Source of the DNA: Taxillus chinensis | Taxonomy: Eukaryota > Streptophyta > Magnoliopsida > Santalales > Loranthaceae | NCBI GenBank assembly: GCA_023512835.1 | Contig: CM042088.1 | Location: forward strand, 40,404,164 to 40,468,163 | Length of the DNA stretch: 64,000 nucleotides | Reading direction: 5' to 3' | Part shown: positions 50,771-64,000 of the stretch, one piece after another | Layout: each line of letters opens with the position of its first letter | Numbering within the stretch: position 1 is the first letter of the stretch | Notes under the pieces: generated by a model | Databases searched by the model: none | The model's input: the letters and a program-made list of their open reading frames with translations, nothing else | Told to the model about the DNA's origin: nothing | Program-made: the position numbers and the translations under genes

Positions 50771-53700
50771 ACATAGGAGAGGTACAATAATAGATAGACC
50801 TCGCCCCCAATCCCGATCTTAATTTACTTAAAATATACAAGACCCTCCTCATTTGGAATGTATAACCATTGAATTTATTATATAGTAAAATAATATATAT
50901 TTATTTATTGATATTAATAATATGATGACCTCCTAATTAATACTAGTACCGTGAAGGAATACAATGTTTTTAATAATTGACTTTATTTTCCTTCAATATA
51001 ACATAAATTAATTTATTGGAAAATTATAGTTGATATTTTTTTTAAAGATCTGATTAAATTTAAACTTAGTGCCTTCCTAGGTAAGAAAATTATATTTGCA
51101 CATTTAAAAAAAATGAATAATGATTACATATAAATTATATTAACTGTTCTTAAAATTCAATGAAATTACATATAGTTTGATAAATTACAATGCATGTCCT
51201 TTTTTGAAGAATGTTAAAATTTTCAAATGATGCAACCTATTGCATTAATTAATTCAATAAACTTTGTCAGTAACATCTTATCATAGAGTTTAGATATATT
51301 GTTGTACTCCTGAAATTATGTAATTTTAAGATTTTTTTTAAAAAAACATATCAATACAGCATAGTTTTTGGATAAAAATTCCTAAAACTATATAGTTTTA
51401 TAGTACAATATTCTTCTTGTACACCAGAAGATCCTGATTCCTTGTCATATTAACAATAAAGACAAAAGTAAATTTAATATTCCAAAAAATTTAAGTGAGT
51501 ATGCCAAATGTAATTTAATTAAACTTAGAAGGTATCAAACGTAAATTAATCAAATAAATGTGATAATTATTATATATTTATTTAAGAAAGAGTATTGAAT
51601 GTAATTTATTAAACTAGAAGACCGAATATTATTTTATCAAAATTAGAGGATATGAAGCATAATTTTCTCTAAGACATTGCCGGGTACCCATAGGTAAAAA
51701 ATCAAACTATTATCAAAAGAGAAAATATATAGAGAGAGCGTCATCTTCCCGTTATTATGCTAACATGTTGCACTGGTAAAAAAAATACTAATCACTAATT
51801 TTCTACCAGCACGATATATCAATACGATAACACGAAAATGATATGATCCCACTGTATCTAGCGTTTCGCTTATTAAAAATGATGTATCATGTTGCGGCAT
51901 CCTGGCGAAATCTTAATTAATGTAATTTGGTTCGTAAATTTATTATTTTTCTTTTAAATTAGTATATTAAATATTCTCACTAAATTTTTCAAACTCTAAA
52001 ATTTATTAGAGAAAATTTTAAATTTAAAAAAAAATATTCACGTCAGGTCCTTTAAATTTTAAAATTTAAAAAATAAAAATAGAGACTGGAGAGAGAATTT
52101 TTATATTTAGAGGATTACTATTCATACTTCAAATATTTTTTTAATATATTTTTTGTTATATGTGCATTTTTAATTGGTTATAATAAATAGATGAGATTAA
52201 AAAATATTAAATATAAAATAAAAAATTATAATTTATTATATAGAGATAGAGATGGAGGACCTGATACATGTAATTTTTTAAATATCTTTAAATTTATGCT
52301 ATATATCTATTAAAATAAGTATAGAGAATGGAGCTGATGTCATTATTGTACTCAGGAATTTTATTAAAATTAAAATGGTTAGTACGTAATAATATGTTTA
52401 TTTCGTGTGTGTGTGTGTGAATAATGGCAGCGATTACTAATAATTTAAATATTAAAAGTTATACATATATTTTTCTTTTTTAATTTTCTACCTATGAAAT
52501 TTATTACAAATACTCTTATTTTTTAAGAGTAACCATTCATTTTTTTTTCATGTATCATTATATTATTATTATTTTCCATGCTTTTTAGGGTTATTCCATA
52601 CCAACTACAGGTTTGATGTTTCTAAACTTGATCCAAAAGCAAACAAGCACCCAAACTAGGCGAGGAAGGCTTAGATGAATGGGTAGAGGTGAGACTTGAA
52701 TCAGAGAGGAGGCGATCTGGCGCATGGTGGTGCAGAGGAGGAAGACGGAGCCATTGGCAATAAAGGCGATCGAGGTGATGGAATCCAAGGAGGCACACTC
52801 AGGAGAATCTGTTGAGCGTCACCCAGTAAGGTTTTTCGGATGAATGGGTTGCCTCCTTCGCCGTGCTTGTCTCTCTGTTTATTCCATCATTCTAGAAACT
52901 CGTAGTTCTACATATATCTCCTCCCTGTAGATCTCTCTCTCTTAGTGACTGAGTAAAGCGAAGCTTCTACTTCGTTTTCCCTCTCTCTCGGGTATATCAA
53001 GAATAGTGCGATCTGATGAGGGACTAGTAGGGAGGGAGGGAGGGTTATTGGTTTGTGTGCCAAATTTAAGGTGGCACCGCACAATGCATGTCGTGTCGTG
53101 TTGGCGTGCCTTGCCATATCAATATCTTTTATTGTTTTAGACTTGACGGATTTTTATCTCTTGATTAAAATGAAATAAAATGTATTATTTTGATAAAAAT
53201 AAAATTAAAATAAAGAATATGATTAGAATTTTTTTAAAAAATTACTCTTCTTAAATAAAAAACTTTCAAACACGTGGAGATATAGCAATGGAAATGCTTT
53301 TATTTGTGATTTAATATATGACACTCCTATGATTCAATTAATGCACCCCGTAAATGTATTAATTATTTTTAAAGAATAAAATTCTCCACTAAGAATGAAC
53401 ATTGTACTTGTGTCATTTGGTTGGTCGGCCACCGAAGACTATCCGTTCCCATTGAGTTTGTCATGTGCATCAAATGGTCGTACTCCGTACTGTTGATTTG
53501 CAATTCCCTGACTGAAATTTTGCTTTGGAGATAGACCTCCATTTTCTTTCTCCAATAATACGCACACGCACGACAAATACACGCGGGTGCCCACTTTTTT
53601 GGACGAGTAATGGGAGGGAACATTACATGGTTGAGCCGTGGAGCTTCCAAAAATATTTGACCAATATTGTCCAGATTCACTTATGCTCGGCCGAATCATG

Positions 53701-56400
53701 CTCTTGTTTTTTGGGTGACCGTGGGTTTTTTTTTTTTCTTAATCCAAAATTATTCGTGAACATTGTAAAAGAAAAATTATTAGTATATATTATTTATCTT
53801 GTAATTATGAATTAATTCATTAAAAGTTTAAAATTCAAAATATTGGGTTAACTTAATATATTATTTGCATACCTTTAAAATTGCATTGCAAATATATTAA
53901 TAGTTAGTATACTAATTATGGTAAAATTTTAAATAGTTGATAATTTTATAAAATTGCATATATTACATTTTAATAACCATACTAAATTATAATATGGTCA
54001 TTTGTATTAATTTTTTATAAAAGATATTAATATTATTTCAAACTTTAAAACTATAGATAATTTTAGACAACATGCTTAAAATGCATAAAGTCAAGAAATA
54101 TTAGAAAATTATAATTTGATGAATAATTTTTGCTTTATTATATTATACAAATGAAGAATTTTTTTATTTGTGAATAATGCAATTAAAGACAATAACTATA
54201 TATTGATGAATTATTTGCGAATATTAATAATACGCACAAATTAACAAATTAACATATTAATGAAAACATTACCACCTCATATAAAACTCAAGCGCTTAAA
54301 TAAATTAATACTTCATCCATGAATTTTTTTATATCTAGAAAAGGTTATGTTATCTTAGCTCTTCCTAGATCTGGTGAGATGAATCAAAAGTTACGATTGT
54401 GCCAAGTCCTGAATTATGAGTTTCTAGATGAGACAACTTGAATTGCAATAATGACAAAATACATCTTTTTTTTATCAGATATTGCAGCTGGCTTACATTT
54501 TTTCAACAAATGTAAGTCTTGCATTTTCAGTTCCTACAACCTATAAATAGGTATCGCAGAAGCTCATTTAAATCATCCCAATTTTGTGAGTCTTAGTATA
54601 AGAGAATTAGAGAGAGTAAATCTTTAAATATGATTGAACCAAAAACATTTTGTCAAAGAACTTAAGTGGTGGATGTTCGATTTGATATTTAATTTCTTAT
54701 ACCGTTTTGGTGAATATTTATATCTTGAAGTAAATGGTTTATCTTGAAGCATCGTGCCGATTCAAAATGAAATATTAAATCTCGAAGTAATTGGTATAGC
54801 TTGAAGTACTGAGCGAAAGTTTCATAAAGACAAACAGCTTTAGTTTAAGTCAGGAAACTTCGATTTGAAGATTAGTTTATTTCAATATCATGATGGAATT
54901 CGAGATGTGCATATAACTTGAAGTGTTTAAAGGATTACATAATACTAATATGAGAGTTCAGCTCAAGATGAGAGTTCAACATATCAAAATAATTCATAAT
55001 GAAGTTATTCGCTTCGAGATGAAGTGTTATATTTTAAAGTAATTAAAATATAAGTATGTATAACTGAATGAACTCAACCTGAATATGTTCAAGGGCTTAT
55101 TTCTTGAAGGACTTTCTCAAAGTATTTTTGTATAAAATATTAACTTGTAAATAATATCCTGGTGTAGTAATCAAACACAGATAATAAGAACATATCAGAT
55201 AATAAATTATCTTTTTAGCAAATTTATTGTTTATATGTAAAGCCGTATAATTGTCATATATTTATTACCACACATATAAATGCAATTATATTAGGTATTA
55301 ATCTTATTTTGGGCTAGCTAACATCCATATAAATTAATTTAATTATATATATATATATATATGATTATGATATATAATACATGTATGCACTATCTTTAAC
55401 GTGTGCACAATTAATCTAGAATGTTAAATCTTACATTTAATGGTTTAGATATAAGTTATCGTGCACGCACACACGCACATGGAACTAATAAATAGAAAAG
55501 AAAAACAATGAGTACATTGATCTTAAAGTCATTAGATCATGATCGAACGTCCTAGATTAAATTTTCATTTAACTTTAACGGAGTATTGTAGTAGTACTAT
55601 AGTAGATGAATAATTAAATAAAAGTATGAACTGAATCGTACAGCTCTAATTGCAAATTGTGCTCACCACTCTCTTTTTCTATTTATTAGCTATATATATA
55701 AGGTGTTGATATATGCAAAAATAATGCAATGAGTACAATTATAACCATTCGATATTGAACGGCTCATATCGAACTTTAATTTAACTATTTATCTATTACA
55801 AGACCTCATATAGTTAAATAAAACTATAATATGAGACGATTGGTTATATTCACACTTGTACTCATTACTTTACTTTTACATATATCATAATTATATATAT
55901 ATATATAATTTTACTACAATGAGAATATAATGAAAGTTTCATGAGAATTTTAATTTAAACCGTTAAATATTTAAGATTCAAATTAGACTTTTATTTAATT
56001 ATAACGACAGGTTGTAGCTCTCCCTATTTGGGTTAAGGTGGGATCGGACAATATCTGACCTGAATCCGTTGTCATCCCTACAAAGGGCGAGTGGTTTTGG
56101 GGTTTAATTAACTCCCATAACTCAAGCTTCGATCGAAGGCAGGGAAATATTTTTCCCTTATCTTTTCATTTCAAAACGTAATATTTATGTCTCATTATCG
56201 CACGATGGTAATGTAATCGTAATTGCTATATTCTATATAATACTGCCAGCAAACGAGACTCCAAATCCGTAATAACGATTTCCCAAAAAAGAAGAATCGT
56301 CTGCTTTTTTGTCCATGCCTCTACCGTTAATCAATCATCATACACCATCCTCAGTTTTTCAAACTAAATCATTTGAATTAAAAAAAATATTTAAAAATAA
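50771..56400. other. Intergenic, no gene recognised
   Basis: A 5.6-kb AT-rich stretch. A GC-richer patch at about 52600-53120 has short open frames but no family I know. Decayed CTTGAAG repeats lie at 54690-55060. Short TA arrays are present near 55345 and 55890. Confidence 0.5.
54690..55060. repeat. Degenerate CTTGAAGTA-type repeat field
   Basis: Variants of ATCTTGAAGTAA, CTCGAAGTAATTGG, GCTTGAAGTACTGAG and ACTTGAAGTG recur at irregular 25-60-bp steps, with ATGAGAGTTCA variants. They are too diverged to define a unit by eye. Confidence 0.45.
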
Positions 56401-56409
56401 AAAAAGAAT

Positions 56410-56636
56410 AATGCTATACTAAACATTGATATCTATGATTTCCATCGAAGAAACTCCATTTACAGTTCAATTTCCTGAAGCTAGAGCTTACGAGAATTTC
56501 AATTCAAATACAGAATCATCCATGCAAATATCTGTTGCATAATTGAACATTTGTTCGTGTAATTCAACCAGTTGAAGAAAGTGGAATGTTCTATGCACGG
56601 TCATGGCGAACTTAATGCCGTATCCTGAATTTTGCA
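56410..56636 (-). other. Probable 3' UTR exon of the At4g18490-like gene
   Basis: After the stop at 56801 the exon reaches a GT donor (GGACAG|GTAGCT, intron from 56787), and a TTGCAG acceptor precedes 56636. The downstream end is a guess. An intron in the 3' UTR after the stop may affect mRNA decay, if real. Confidence 0.4.
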
Positions 56637-56800
56637 CTGCAATGAGGATCATCAACCGAAACAAGACAACCACAAATATGCGGGGGGGCAACCATTTTCA
56701 GGATTACACAGACTGACAAAACATGTAGACGTCACACAAATGAGCAAACATACAGAGAGATATAAGGACATTGGATGAGGTAGCTACCTGTCCTGGCTCG

Positions 56801-59800
56801 TTATATTTGAACTTCCTTGAATGTCAGTCTGGCGACTGCTTTCTGAATCGCCTGAAAGTATTTATGCATGAAGGAACGCAAATTTGTCTTTTGGCAATAC
56901 GTGTGAGGTTGAATAAGATGTAAATTAAAGATAATTGGAAGGATATTTTCTCCTCATAGACAGGATGGTTAAGCATCAGCAGATTATTGTTGTTCACAAT
57001 AGCGCGGACCAATAATTCCTCTGCTTCCTCATGTTTCTTTTTCAGCATGTTGCAGATCTGCAGAAATAACAACTTCCAACTCAAAAGTTCAGTTTCCAAA
57101 ACAACTTTGTCATAACATGTACTGTCATAGGGAATAGCCCACTGAGATACAGATCAACATGGAAAATGAAGGAACATACATCTTCAAGCTTTTTTGTACA
57201 GGCTTCAGCCTTTTCAATGTTCTCATCATTCTCAATCACCGAAGGAATCTCAAATTCGTACAAGTTCACCTCCATGTCAAGCTCCTGTGAAGACTTAAGA
57301 GAATCATGGCTAGCATTCTTGGTGTCGGAATCTACCATATTTGCATTGCTGAAGACCTGGCCAAAATATGCATTTGTAGGACATTTTGTAGCAATTGGTG
57401 ACAGATATAGCAATTTCCCAAGAAAATATTGATGAAGTACCTGGTCAACAGCCAATGTTTCTGAGGTGCCTTTAATCTGTCTGCATGTTCATACAAAAAA
57501 GTGTTATATTCTGATAAATGCTCTGCAAAACTGAGTTAGATTATAGTTAATCGCTCAGAAGTACCTGCTACCATCAATTGACCCTAAAAGACGTTTTGGT
57601 CGGTTCATAAATAAATCATCTACTTCCTGAACATAACTTCATATGTATTACAAGCTGGTACTGAAGTTGGAACTGGAATCAAAATCTTTTATGGTGCAGT
57701 ACCTCTAAAGCCTTCCGCTTCAAAGATGTTGGGGTGGTTTGCTTTTCTGGGCCAGAAGCATAACCTGCTTTCAAGGCCACATTTTCTTGTTGATGCTTCT
57801 CTTGTTCTGGATTCTGCGAGGATTTAGGTTGCTTCTGTAATGTAGAATTTGAAAGATCATTTGGCATGGCTCTACTCCTTGACAAAGATATAGGTAGTCA
57901 ATACATACACTAGTCTCAAATCCACACAAGTAGAATATAAATTGATGTAGCATGAAAATTGAGCATATACCTCAAACTCGTTAAGCTAGAGAGGTCAGTT
58001 ATCTTTTTAGAAGCTTTAAAAAGAGAGATTTTAGCCCCTCCACATGATGATATAATTGAATTTCCTAAAGTTTCTTTACTTGAAACCTCAAGTTTAGGAG
58101 TCAAACATCTTTGGGTACATGATGCAAAAGTCTGCCTGGTAGAGCCACAACCATTAACTTGAAAACTGCAAAATTTTCAGACTTGTGAAGCTCACTCGAA
58201 AAAATAAATAAATAAATCTTGCACACTTACTGAAAGAAAGAGCTTGAACAAACAATAAATAAAGACACAGAAAAGGACAGAACAAATAGATTTGGGGCAC
58301 ACAAACAATGGTGCACATTGAAACTCTGACAACTGTCAGAATTTCAATGTCTTGCAGGAATATGAGTAGCAGAAATTTAGGATCAATGTATGAAATGTAC
58401 ATTGACACAATTTATTAAAGCATAGGAACAATGTTTAAAACATCCTTCAACTTCAGTTGAGGTCGAGGCTGAGGTTTTGATCCACTATGGCTCGCGGGTG
58501 CAATAGAAATCCTCCTATGTCCAGTACCCAAAATATTGTTCTTAGATTTGTGAACATCCCAATATTTAATTGCATTAATTGAATGCTAAAATTTCTACAC
58601 TTACTGCACTAGGTAAAACCTTCCACTATCTACTACATTACACAGTCTGAAGAAGTATAGCACATAGCAAAACAAAAAATACCTCACCTAAAAGTTGTGG
58701 AATCTTTGATTTTGTTTTTAAGCAGACTAGGTTCACCTTCTGTTGCGTCTCCATGATGTGGCACAGAATTTCCAACCAACTTACCCTTGTTTTGTGCATT
58801 ATCAATGCCAGAGCTCTCCCCGCTGAAGATTTTTATGAGAAAATGTTATTTGAAAATTGAAATGTGGAGATTTGAGCTTACATGTCATAGTAAATTCTCA
58901 TCTTTCCAAATGTTTATTCCAAGTTCGACAGCATTTTTTCAGAAAGAGTAATCCAGACTTAGATAACTCACCCATCTTTAACATTCTTTTCATTTCCTAG
59001 TAAAGCAGGTTCACATTCAATAAATCCTTGGGTAAGTGACCTCGCTACTGCTTTGTTCTTAATTTGTGTAGCATTAGGGTTGATGTCATCCCTGGAAAAG
59101 TTCATAAATTTCAATGCAAACTTGTTACTGAAATGATATATGTTAAAACAGTGAAGGTTCTTGATGTAGGACAAAAATAGGGACTGAAATTTGATAATAA
59201 AAATGGATAAAATAATAGACACAAGATACACTAGGGAGAAATAGAATTGCAATTTAATAATAGAAATAGATAAATTGGGGATTACAACTGCAGAAGAATC
59301 CCTGCATAGGGTGACCCCACTGCAAAAGGGAGGTGAATATAGATCTCAACTATTGAAAAAAAAAATAATGCAGAGGGAAGTAGAATAAGTTATGAAATGC
59401 TTTATTCAAAAACAGTGGCTGGAATATATAGTAAATAGGATCCGATAAGGCACACAGTAGATAAAGACGACCAACATTTTGAAATTCATAAAATCCATAA
59501 AAAGCCTATTCTTTCTGTTGAGATAATTATCCAGGTGTCAATTTGGAGCTTGATTGGGCCATGGCTTCTGATAGCAAATATTGGAGCCCGTTTGGTAAGA
59601 TAGTATTATTTTTGAAAACAGAATTGTTTTTAAAAACTGAGCTCATATAATTTAAAACTATTTATGAATGATATAAATTCATCTGGGTACACAATTTTTT
59701 AAAACAATCTCATTTTGAAAAATAATATGAGGATGCGAAATATAACCCAAGAATTCGCAGATTCATTACACTTAGTATTTAAACCATGTCTCCAGGGAAT

Positions 59801-62800
59801 TGAAATTACTCTCCTTTAGGATAAAACTAACCAAGGGTCATATTGTAGAGACACAATCTAGCAACTCATAAATACAATGCAGATGAAGCAAGCTAACTCA
59901 AATGGTATAATGAAAATTAGGAAATAAGTGCATAAAGTATTAGTCAAAGAAGGTAAAAGTACAAAATTTGGTAGGATTGAATCCCTATCAGTTCACCTTC
60001 CCCTGTCTGCAGTAGTCAAGTGCATTGCACCAATTTTTGTGATACCACCGGAACATATTGGCACTGCCTGACGTGGCTGAAACTGAGCTTTTTCTGGTTT
60101 CTTAAAGAATCTTGACTGAATAACTCCATTTTCTCTCCCTTTAATTTGCTGTGAATTCCCACTGCATCATATAAATTGGATGAACAATGCATATTGAAAT
60201 TCACGAGCTATGCCATCCCTTAGCAGTTGATTATGATCCGGTAAGATGAGGAATATGAACACACATCAATGAGCAATAAAGAAGCTACTTTTTCATATTT
60301 TCAAAAAAGCTCAGAAATTTTGTATCACACGTGCATTTGTATATATAAAAGACTCATATAGTCAAAACTGAGGTATTGATATCAAGGCTTCAAAGTGTTC
60401 AAGCCTTCAAGGTATGCATCTGTAATATTTGTGATTACAAAACCAAATGGCTTAGTTCAAATCAAGAGTGAAGAAAAAAAACCACTAGATTGTCTAACCT
60501 GCTCAATGGGTCCAATAGAAGCTCTGAAGGTGGGTTTTGCCTTTCTTGGTTAGCCTTGTCATGTGTAGTGTCATTTGAGACAGATGCAACAAAAGTATCT
60601 CTACGATCTATATCACTTTGGACTTGTTCAAGGGCATCAGTAATTCTCAAAGGAATATAATTATCACTAGTCATTCTATTCATTTCACTGTTATGGCTTT
60701 CTGTTCCAGTAATGGGGGTTGATGGTGAATCCTTCAGCAGTGAGTTTTCACAATTGGGCCCCACAATAGTTTCTGTTCTGGCATTAGAAATTTGCTCTCT
60801 ACCTGAAATTAAGCTTTCTTCTGTGTTTGTCACACGCATTTCTGTTTGTTGTTCTGTAACGGTTTGTTGAATTGAATCATTTCCAAATACAGATAGAACA
60901 GGCCATCCCTGGACAGTTTGTTTTGCATGTAATTCAGTAGGTGTTCCCTCTTTTGCTGGGTGACTTTGCTGATCTACTTCTGTATTGGCAGCCATTGTCT
61001 TCAATGTTGTTCCATGTGAGACGTCTTCTTTTACAAATGTTGCAGATTTTGAAGGACAATTGTCATTTCGGGAATCAAGATTTCCATTACCATTCAAAGA
61101 CGATTCAACCTTTGACATGATCTCACTGTTCATTCCTGGAGCCTCATTTCCGCCATCACCAAAGACACTAACCCCTTCAGCCGGGTGATTTTTAAAGCCC
61201 TGATACACAGTTTTATTGGATTCACTACCTTTGCTGTCTTGGCAATTGTTAGATATCTGTTCTTCAATTGAATTTGAATCAAACTTGAAACTATCTAATC
61301 TACACACAAGGAATTGTGTAAATTATACAATTGGGAAAAATATTTTATAAGTGGAATAAGGAACTTAGGGGTTCTCGGGAAGAAATTCATATACTTACTC
61401 ATTGAAATCAAAAGAGAAGTTGAACTGATCTTGTTTTTCGGGATGAATTCCACTAATAGAATCTTTGGATCTTTCCTTGTTTTTGCCACTTTTTTTAGGT
61501 GCACAAGAGAAATCAAGGTCTGACATGTCTACTTTGAAAGATGATATCTTATCAAAACCACCATCAAGAGAAAAATCCATATCCCTGGAGAAAATACTGT
61601 TTCATGAGTTTCATAGCAGCCCCATGCATGAATCAAACACATTTTGTCAGAAGGACTGCATGTGAGTGAAGAATAACACGATACAGCACAAGATATTCAA
61701 TCAAGCATTAGATAAATGATGGGAACAAACTCAAGAAAATTTTAGGTGTTTATCATACAAATATTCAAAGTCAAACTGAGGGATTCAAGTCAATTAGTTA
61801 AACTGAACACAAAACCGAAGATATTTCAGAAATCGAAATCACCTCATGGATCTGCAGTTCGCAATACATTAAAAAAAATTAAAAACTTACGTAAACATAT
61901 TTGATTAGCTTACATATTATGGAAATTGAAAGCCTTGTTCTTGCAACTGTTGACTGTTTCAAGCTGGAAATCCATGGAAGAATCTTTGGTCACCGACATA
62001 GACTTCCATGAACTGAGAAATTCTTTCCCAATATCTCCATCTGCCCAAGGAATATCTCCCAATGTAGCATCAGTAATTTTTAGATTCATTGGGTTTCTAT
62101 TATTTCTGAGTATTTTATCTCTCAGCTTTAAAACTTTGAACTACACAATTACACGGCATGTTTAACCTTCTCAATATTTACAAACTATTGCGTTATTTAT
62201 CTGTTCTGCTCCTTCACTGTATAATTCCTACCATAGTGCTTCAAAAAACTATGTTATTTACAATAATAACCCAGGATCTGAAGCCCAGAAAATAAACAAG
62301 TGGCCTTGCAAGTTGTCTTTCATCAATCTACAGTTGCTACATATGCATCAGTAATTTTAAGATTCATTGTGCTTCTGTTATTTATAGGTCTTTTGTCTCT
62401 TTGCTTCAAAACTTTAAACTATACGATGGCACGGCATTTCTAACTGCCTCAATATTTACAAAATATTGCTATTCAATGCTCTACAAATTTACTCTCTTGC
62501 ATCTATAAAAGTGATTAAAAACTTTAAATAACTGAAATAGAGAAAATATAATAAAAATCCATCAATTCAATAAAATATTAAATTAAAGCTCATAAATTAT
62601 ATGCAAATTTAATAACACATTTTATTGATCACTCTCCCCATCATAACGCTTGAAAAAGCTATGTTGTCATTTATTAATATATACACGCACAAGGTTTTCA
62701 TACAAGGATGAGCAGCGAAGGCTCTAGTAACATGTATATTTGTGTGCACGTGAGTGCTTACAAGGTTTGAATACCTAGCAAATTCGGTTTTTCCTTCAAA

Positions 62801-62838
62801 GCTGCAGGGGGAGAAGCTCCCTTCTGAGACACTGGCAT
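56801..62838 (-). CDS. At4g18490-like uncharacterized protein, 14 exons
   Basis: Minus-strand exons: 62775-62838, 61914-62040, 61399-61584, 60499-61299, 59997-60161, 58972-59091, 58688-58822, 57971-58165, 57703-57877, 57565-57626, 57441-57480, 57180-57356, 56947-57057 and 56801-56857 (2415 nt, 804 aa). The N terminus [11 protein letters not shown] leads into [16 protein letters not shown] and [19 protein letters not shown]; the C terminus has [29 protein letters not shown] and [16 protein letters not shown]. These blocks match what I remember of UniProt 'Uncharacterized protein At4g18490' and its orthologs. No enzyme domain is visible: the middle is Ser/Asn/Lys-rich and probably disordered, with a basic KRKALE patch suited to a nuclear signal and a C-terminal coiled coil. 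Intron 13 is U12-type (AT-AC). An alternative exon 2 acceptor at 62056 would add five codons. Function unknown. Confidence 0.86.
56858..56946 (-). other. U12-type AT-AC intron (intron 13)
   Basis: The 89-bp intron begins ATATCCTT, the exact U12 donor consensus, ends ATAAATAC, and has a branch-site-like TTCCTTCAT with its A 11 nt before the end. Removing it keeps the frame and joins EEK to FQAIQKAV, in line with the family C terminus. Reading through instead gives unrelated residues. Confidence 0.75.
62067..62469. repeat. Direct repeat in intron 1 of the At4g18490-like gene
   Basis: About 125 bp beginning GCATCAGTAATTTT at 62067 is repeated at 62345 (offset 278), sharing TTCTATTATTT/TTCTGTTATTT, CACGGCAT and CTCAATATTTACAAA. 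Both copies are diverged. Copy 1 ends (on the gene strand) close to the exon 2 acceptor. Confidence 0.75.
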
Positions 62839-64000
62839 CTGTTTTTGATTGGAGGGAAAAAAATCTGCTTGATCCATTTAAAGAAATATAAGATTCTTAG
62901 ATCTAAGATTCATTTGAACAGTATAATCTGTCTCCACAATGTATGTTATTCATTGGCCAAGATGCATTTGAACCACTCTTTTGTGTTGAAAATTAATAAA
63001 GGCTTTGGAATGGATGCAACACTTAGTATCTTCCATTCATGTGAAAATTAAAGAATTGGAATGAAACCTAGCTACATTTAATATGCGTTTGGAAGCCAAG
63101 TCCAGGGTAAGGGATTGCCTAAAGTAGGATTTACAATGTTTGATTGCCGGAAGCAAGTGAAATCGGTGTGAACCAAATGTTCATGAAAATATTTAATATT
63201 GACTTGTTAAATTTTGTTTACAATCGTTTATTAACGAAGTCAACTATTCATGAACAATGTTTTTTATAGTCATATATGTTATTCGTTAATACTATTATGT
63301 ATTATTGGAGGAATTAATATATTAATTATATTAGTGTCTGTGAGCTAAGCTTATTGCCTATTAGCCTAATAGGGTAAATCTATTTTGAAAAGTGAAAAAA
63401 TTAAAGCAATACCTTTATGTGTGTGTGTATTCTCACTTTAGTAAGAATATCTTAGATGTGTATGTGCTCATGATTAGTGTACTCTATCTTTAATAATAAT
63501 ATCTTGTGTTTTTTCTCTTAATACGTGCTATGAAAGCACAGGGTTACAATTTTGAGTTTTTCGAAAGTTAATTCTACTTCTGTGATTGCCAACATTTTGC
63601 TATCTATGAGTCACCTTCTTTATTTTATTTTTATTTTTTTTCTTCTTCTTCCAGTTTTCTTTGAATAGTACTCATAACCAGAGCTACATACTCTTAGAAC
63701 TATAATTTTTCATTAACCCCAAGTTTGAACTTAGGATTTTGTTTTCTGAAATCACCACTTCAATTCAAGTGTATTATTTGCTTCTTTTGATTTTATTTTT
63801 TGTGTACAACCATTCACCTTGACTATAAAGTAATACTATTTTGTGTTGGTTTTCATGATGTTCTTTGTTATGTGTATATATAATCAATTACATTGTTGTG
63901 GATCATTATTTTGATAAACCTATATTGAGTTCATCATTTTTATGGAAATCTTGTCAAATTCGTAGTTGGGTAGGTACCATTAGGGATAACAAAATCGACC
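62839..64000. other. Upstream region of the At4g18490-like gene
   Basis: It holds the presumed promoter of the minus-strand gene and 1.1 kb of AT-rich DNA. No further gene or strong TATA box could be supported. Confidence 0.5.

Noticed and set aside
53369..53699. Two overlapping minus-strand frames of 86-103 codons
   Set aside because: Different frames over the same DNA, with no family resemblance to choose either.
56824..56946. Read-through C terminus of the At4g18490-like protein ([12 protein letters not shown]...)
   Set aside because: It does not fit the family; splicing the U12-type intron restores the expected ending.

Overview
This is a plant nuclear segment, almost certainly from a eudicot. 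The signs are multi-exon genes with short AT-rich introns, a trichome-birefringence-like acetyltransferase, a plant-only CHUP1/IPGA1 family protein, a PLS-type PPR protein, a CLE-type peptide hormone precursor, a chromodomain Ty3/gypsy retrotransposon, and AT-rich gene-poor spacers full of microsatellites. Exon boundaries were worked out by hand from GT-AG (or stated alternative) splice sites that keep the reading frame and the expected family sequence. For five of the six spliced genes, all but the TBL gene, the summed exon length is the only independent check beyond frame, and every spliced CDS sums to a multiple of three.

Layout: 0.35-3.7 kb (+) TBL/PMR5-like wall polysaccharide O-acetyltransferase; 4.5-6.8 kb (-) small Lin0512-family protein; 9.3-12.1 kb (-) IPGA1/CHUP1-like coiled-coil protein; 12.1-20.1 kb gene-free AT-rich DNA with two decayed tandem-repeat fields; 20.2-22.7 kb (-) GDSL esterase/lipase; 23.0-25.9 kb (-) pyruvate decarboxylase; 29.5-31.1 kb (-) single-exon PPR protein; 35.8-37.1 kb (-) a secreted precursor holding ten intact CLE-like dodecapeptides plus one decayed copy; 37.3-45.2 kb repeats and relics; 45.3-50.8 kb a complete but disabled chromovirus with two 385-bp LTRs; 50.8-56.4 kb gene-free; 56.4-62.8 kb (-) a 14-exon nuclear-type protein of the Arabidopsis At4g18490 family.

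The most notable item is the multi-CLE precursor. Arabidopsis single-copy CLE2 carries the motif RLSPGGPDPQHH; here close variants such as RLSPGGPSPIHH recur every 34-36 residues behind a signal peptide. From memory, Arabidopsis CLE2 is At4g18510, close to At4g18490 and At4g18570 (IPGA1), and relatives of both of those flank the locus here. It may therefore be the CLE2-position gene, amplified internally. Other notable items are a U12-type AT-AC intron near the end of the At4g18490-like gene, a GC-AG intron in pyruvate decarboxylase, an inverted repeat inside a Lin0512 intron, and a young retrotransposon with several coding lesions. The genes are ordinary single transcription units, not an operon; most lie on the minus strand.
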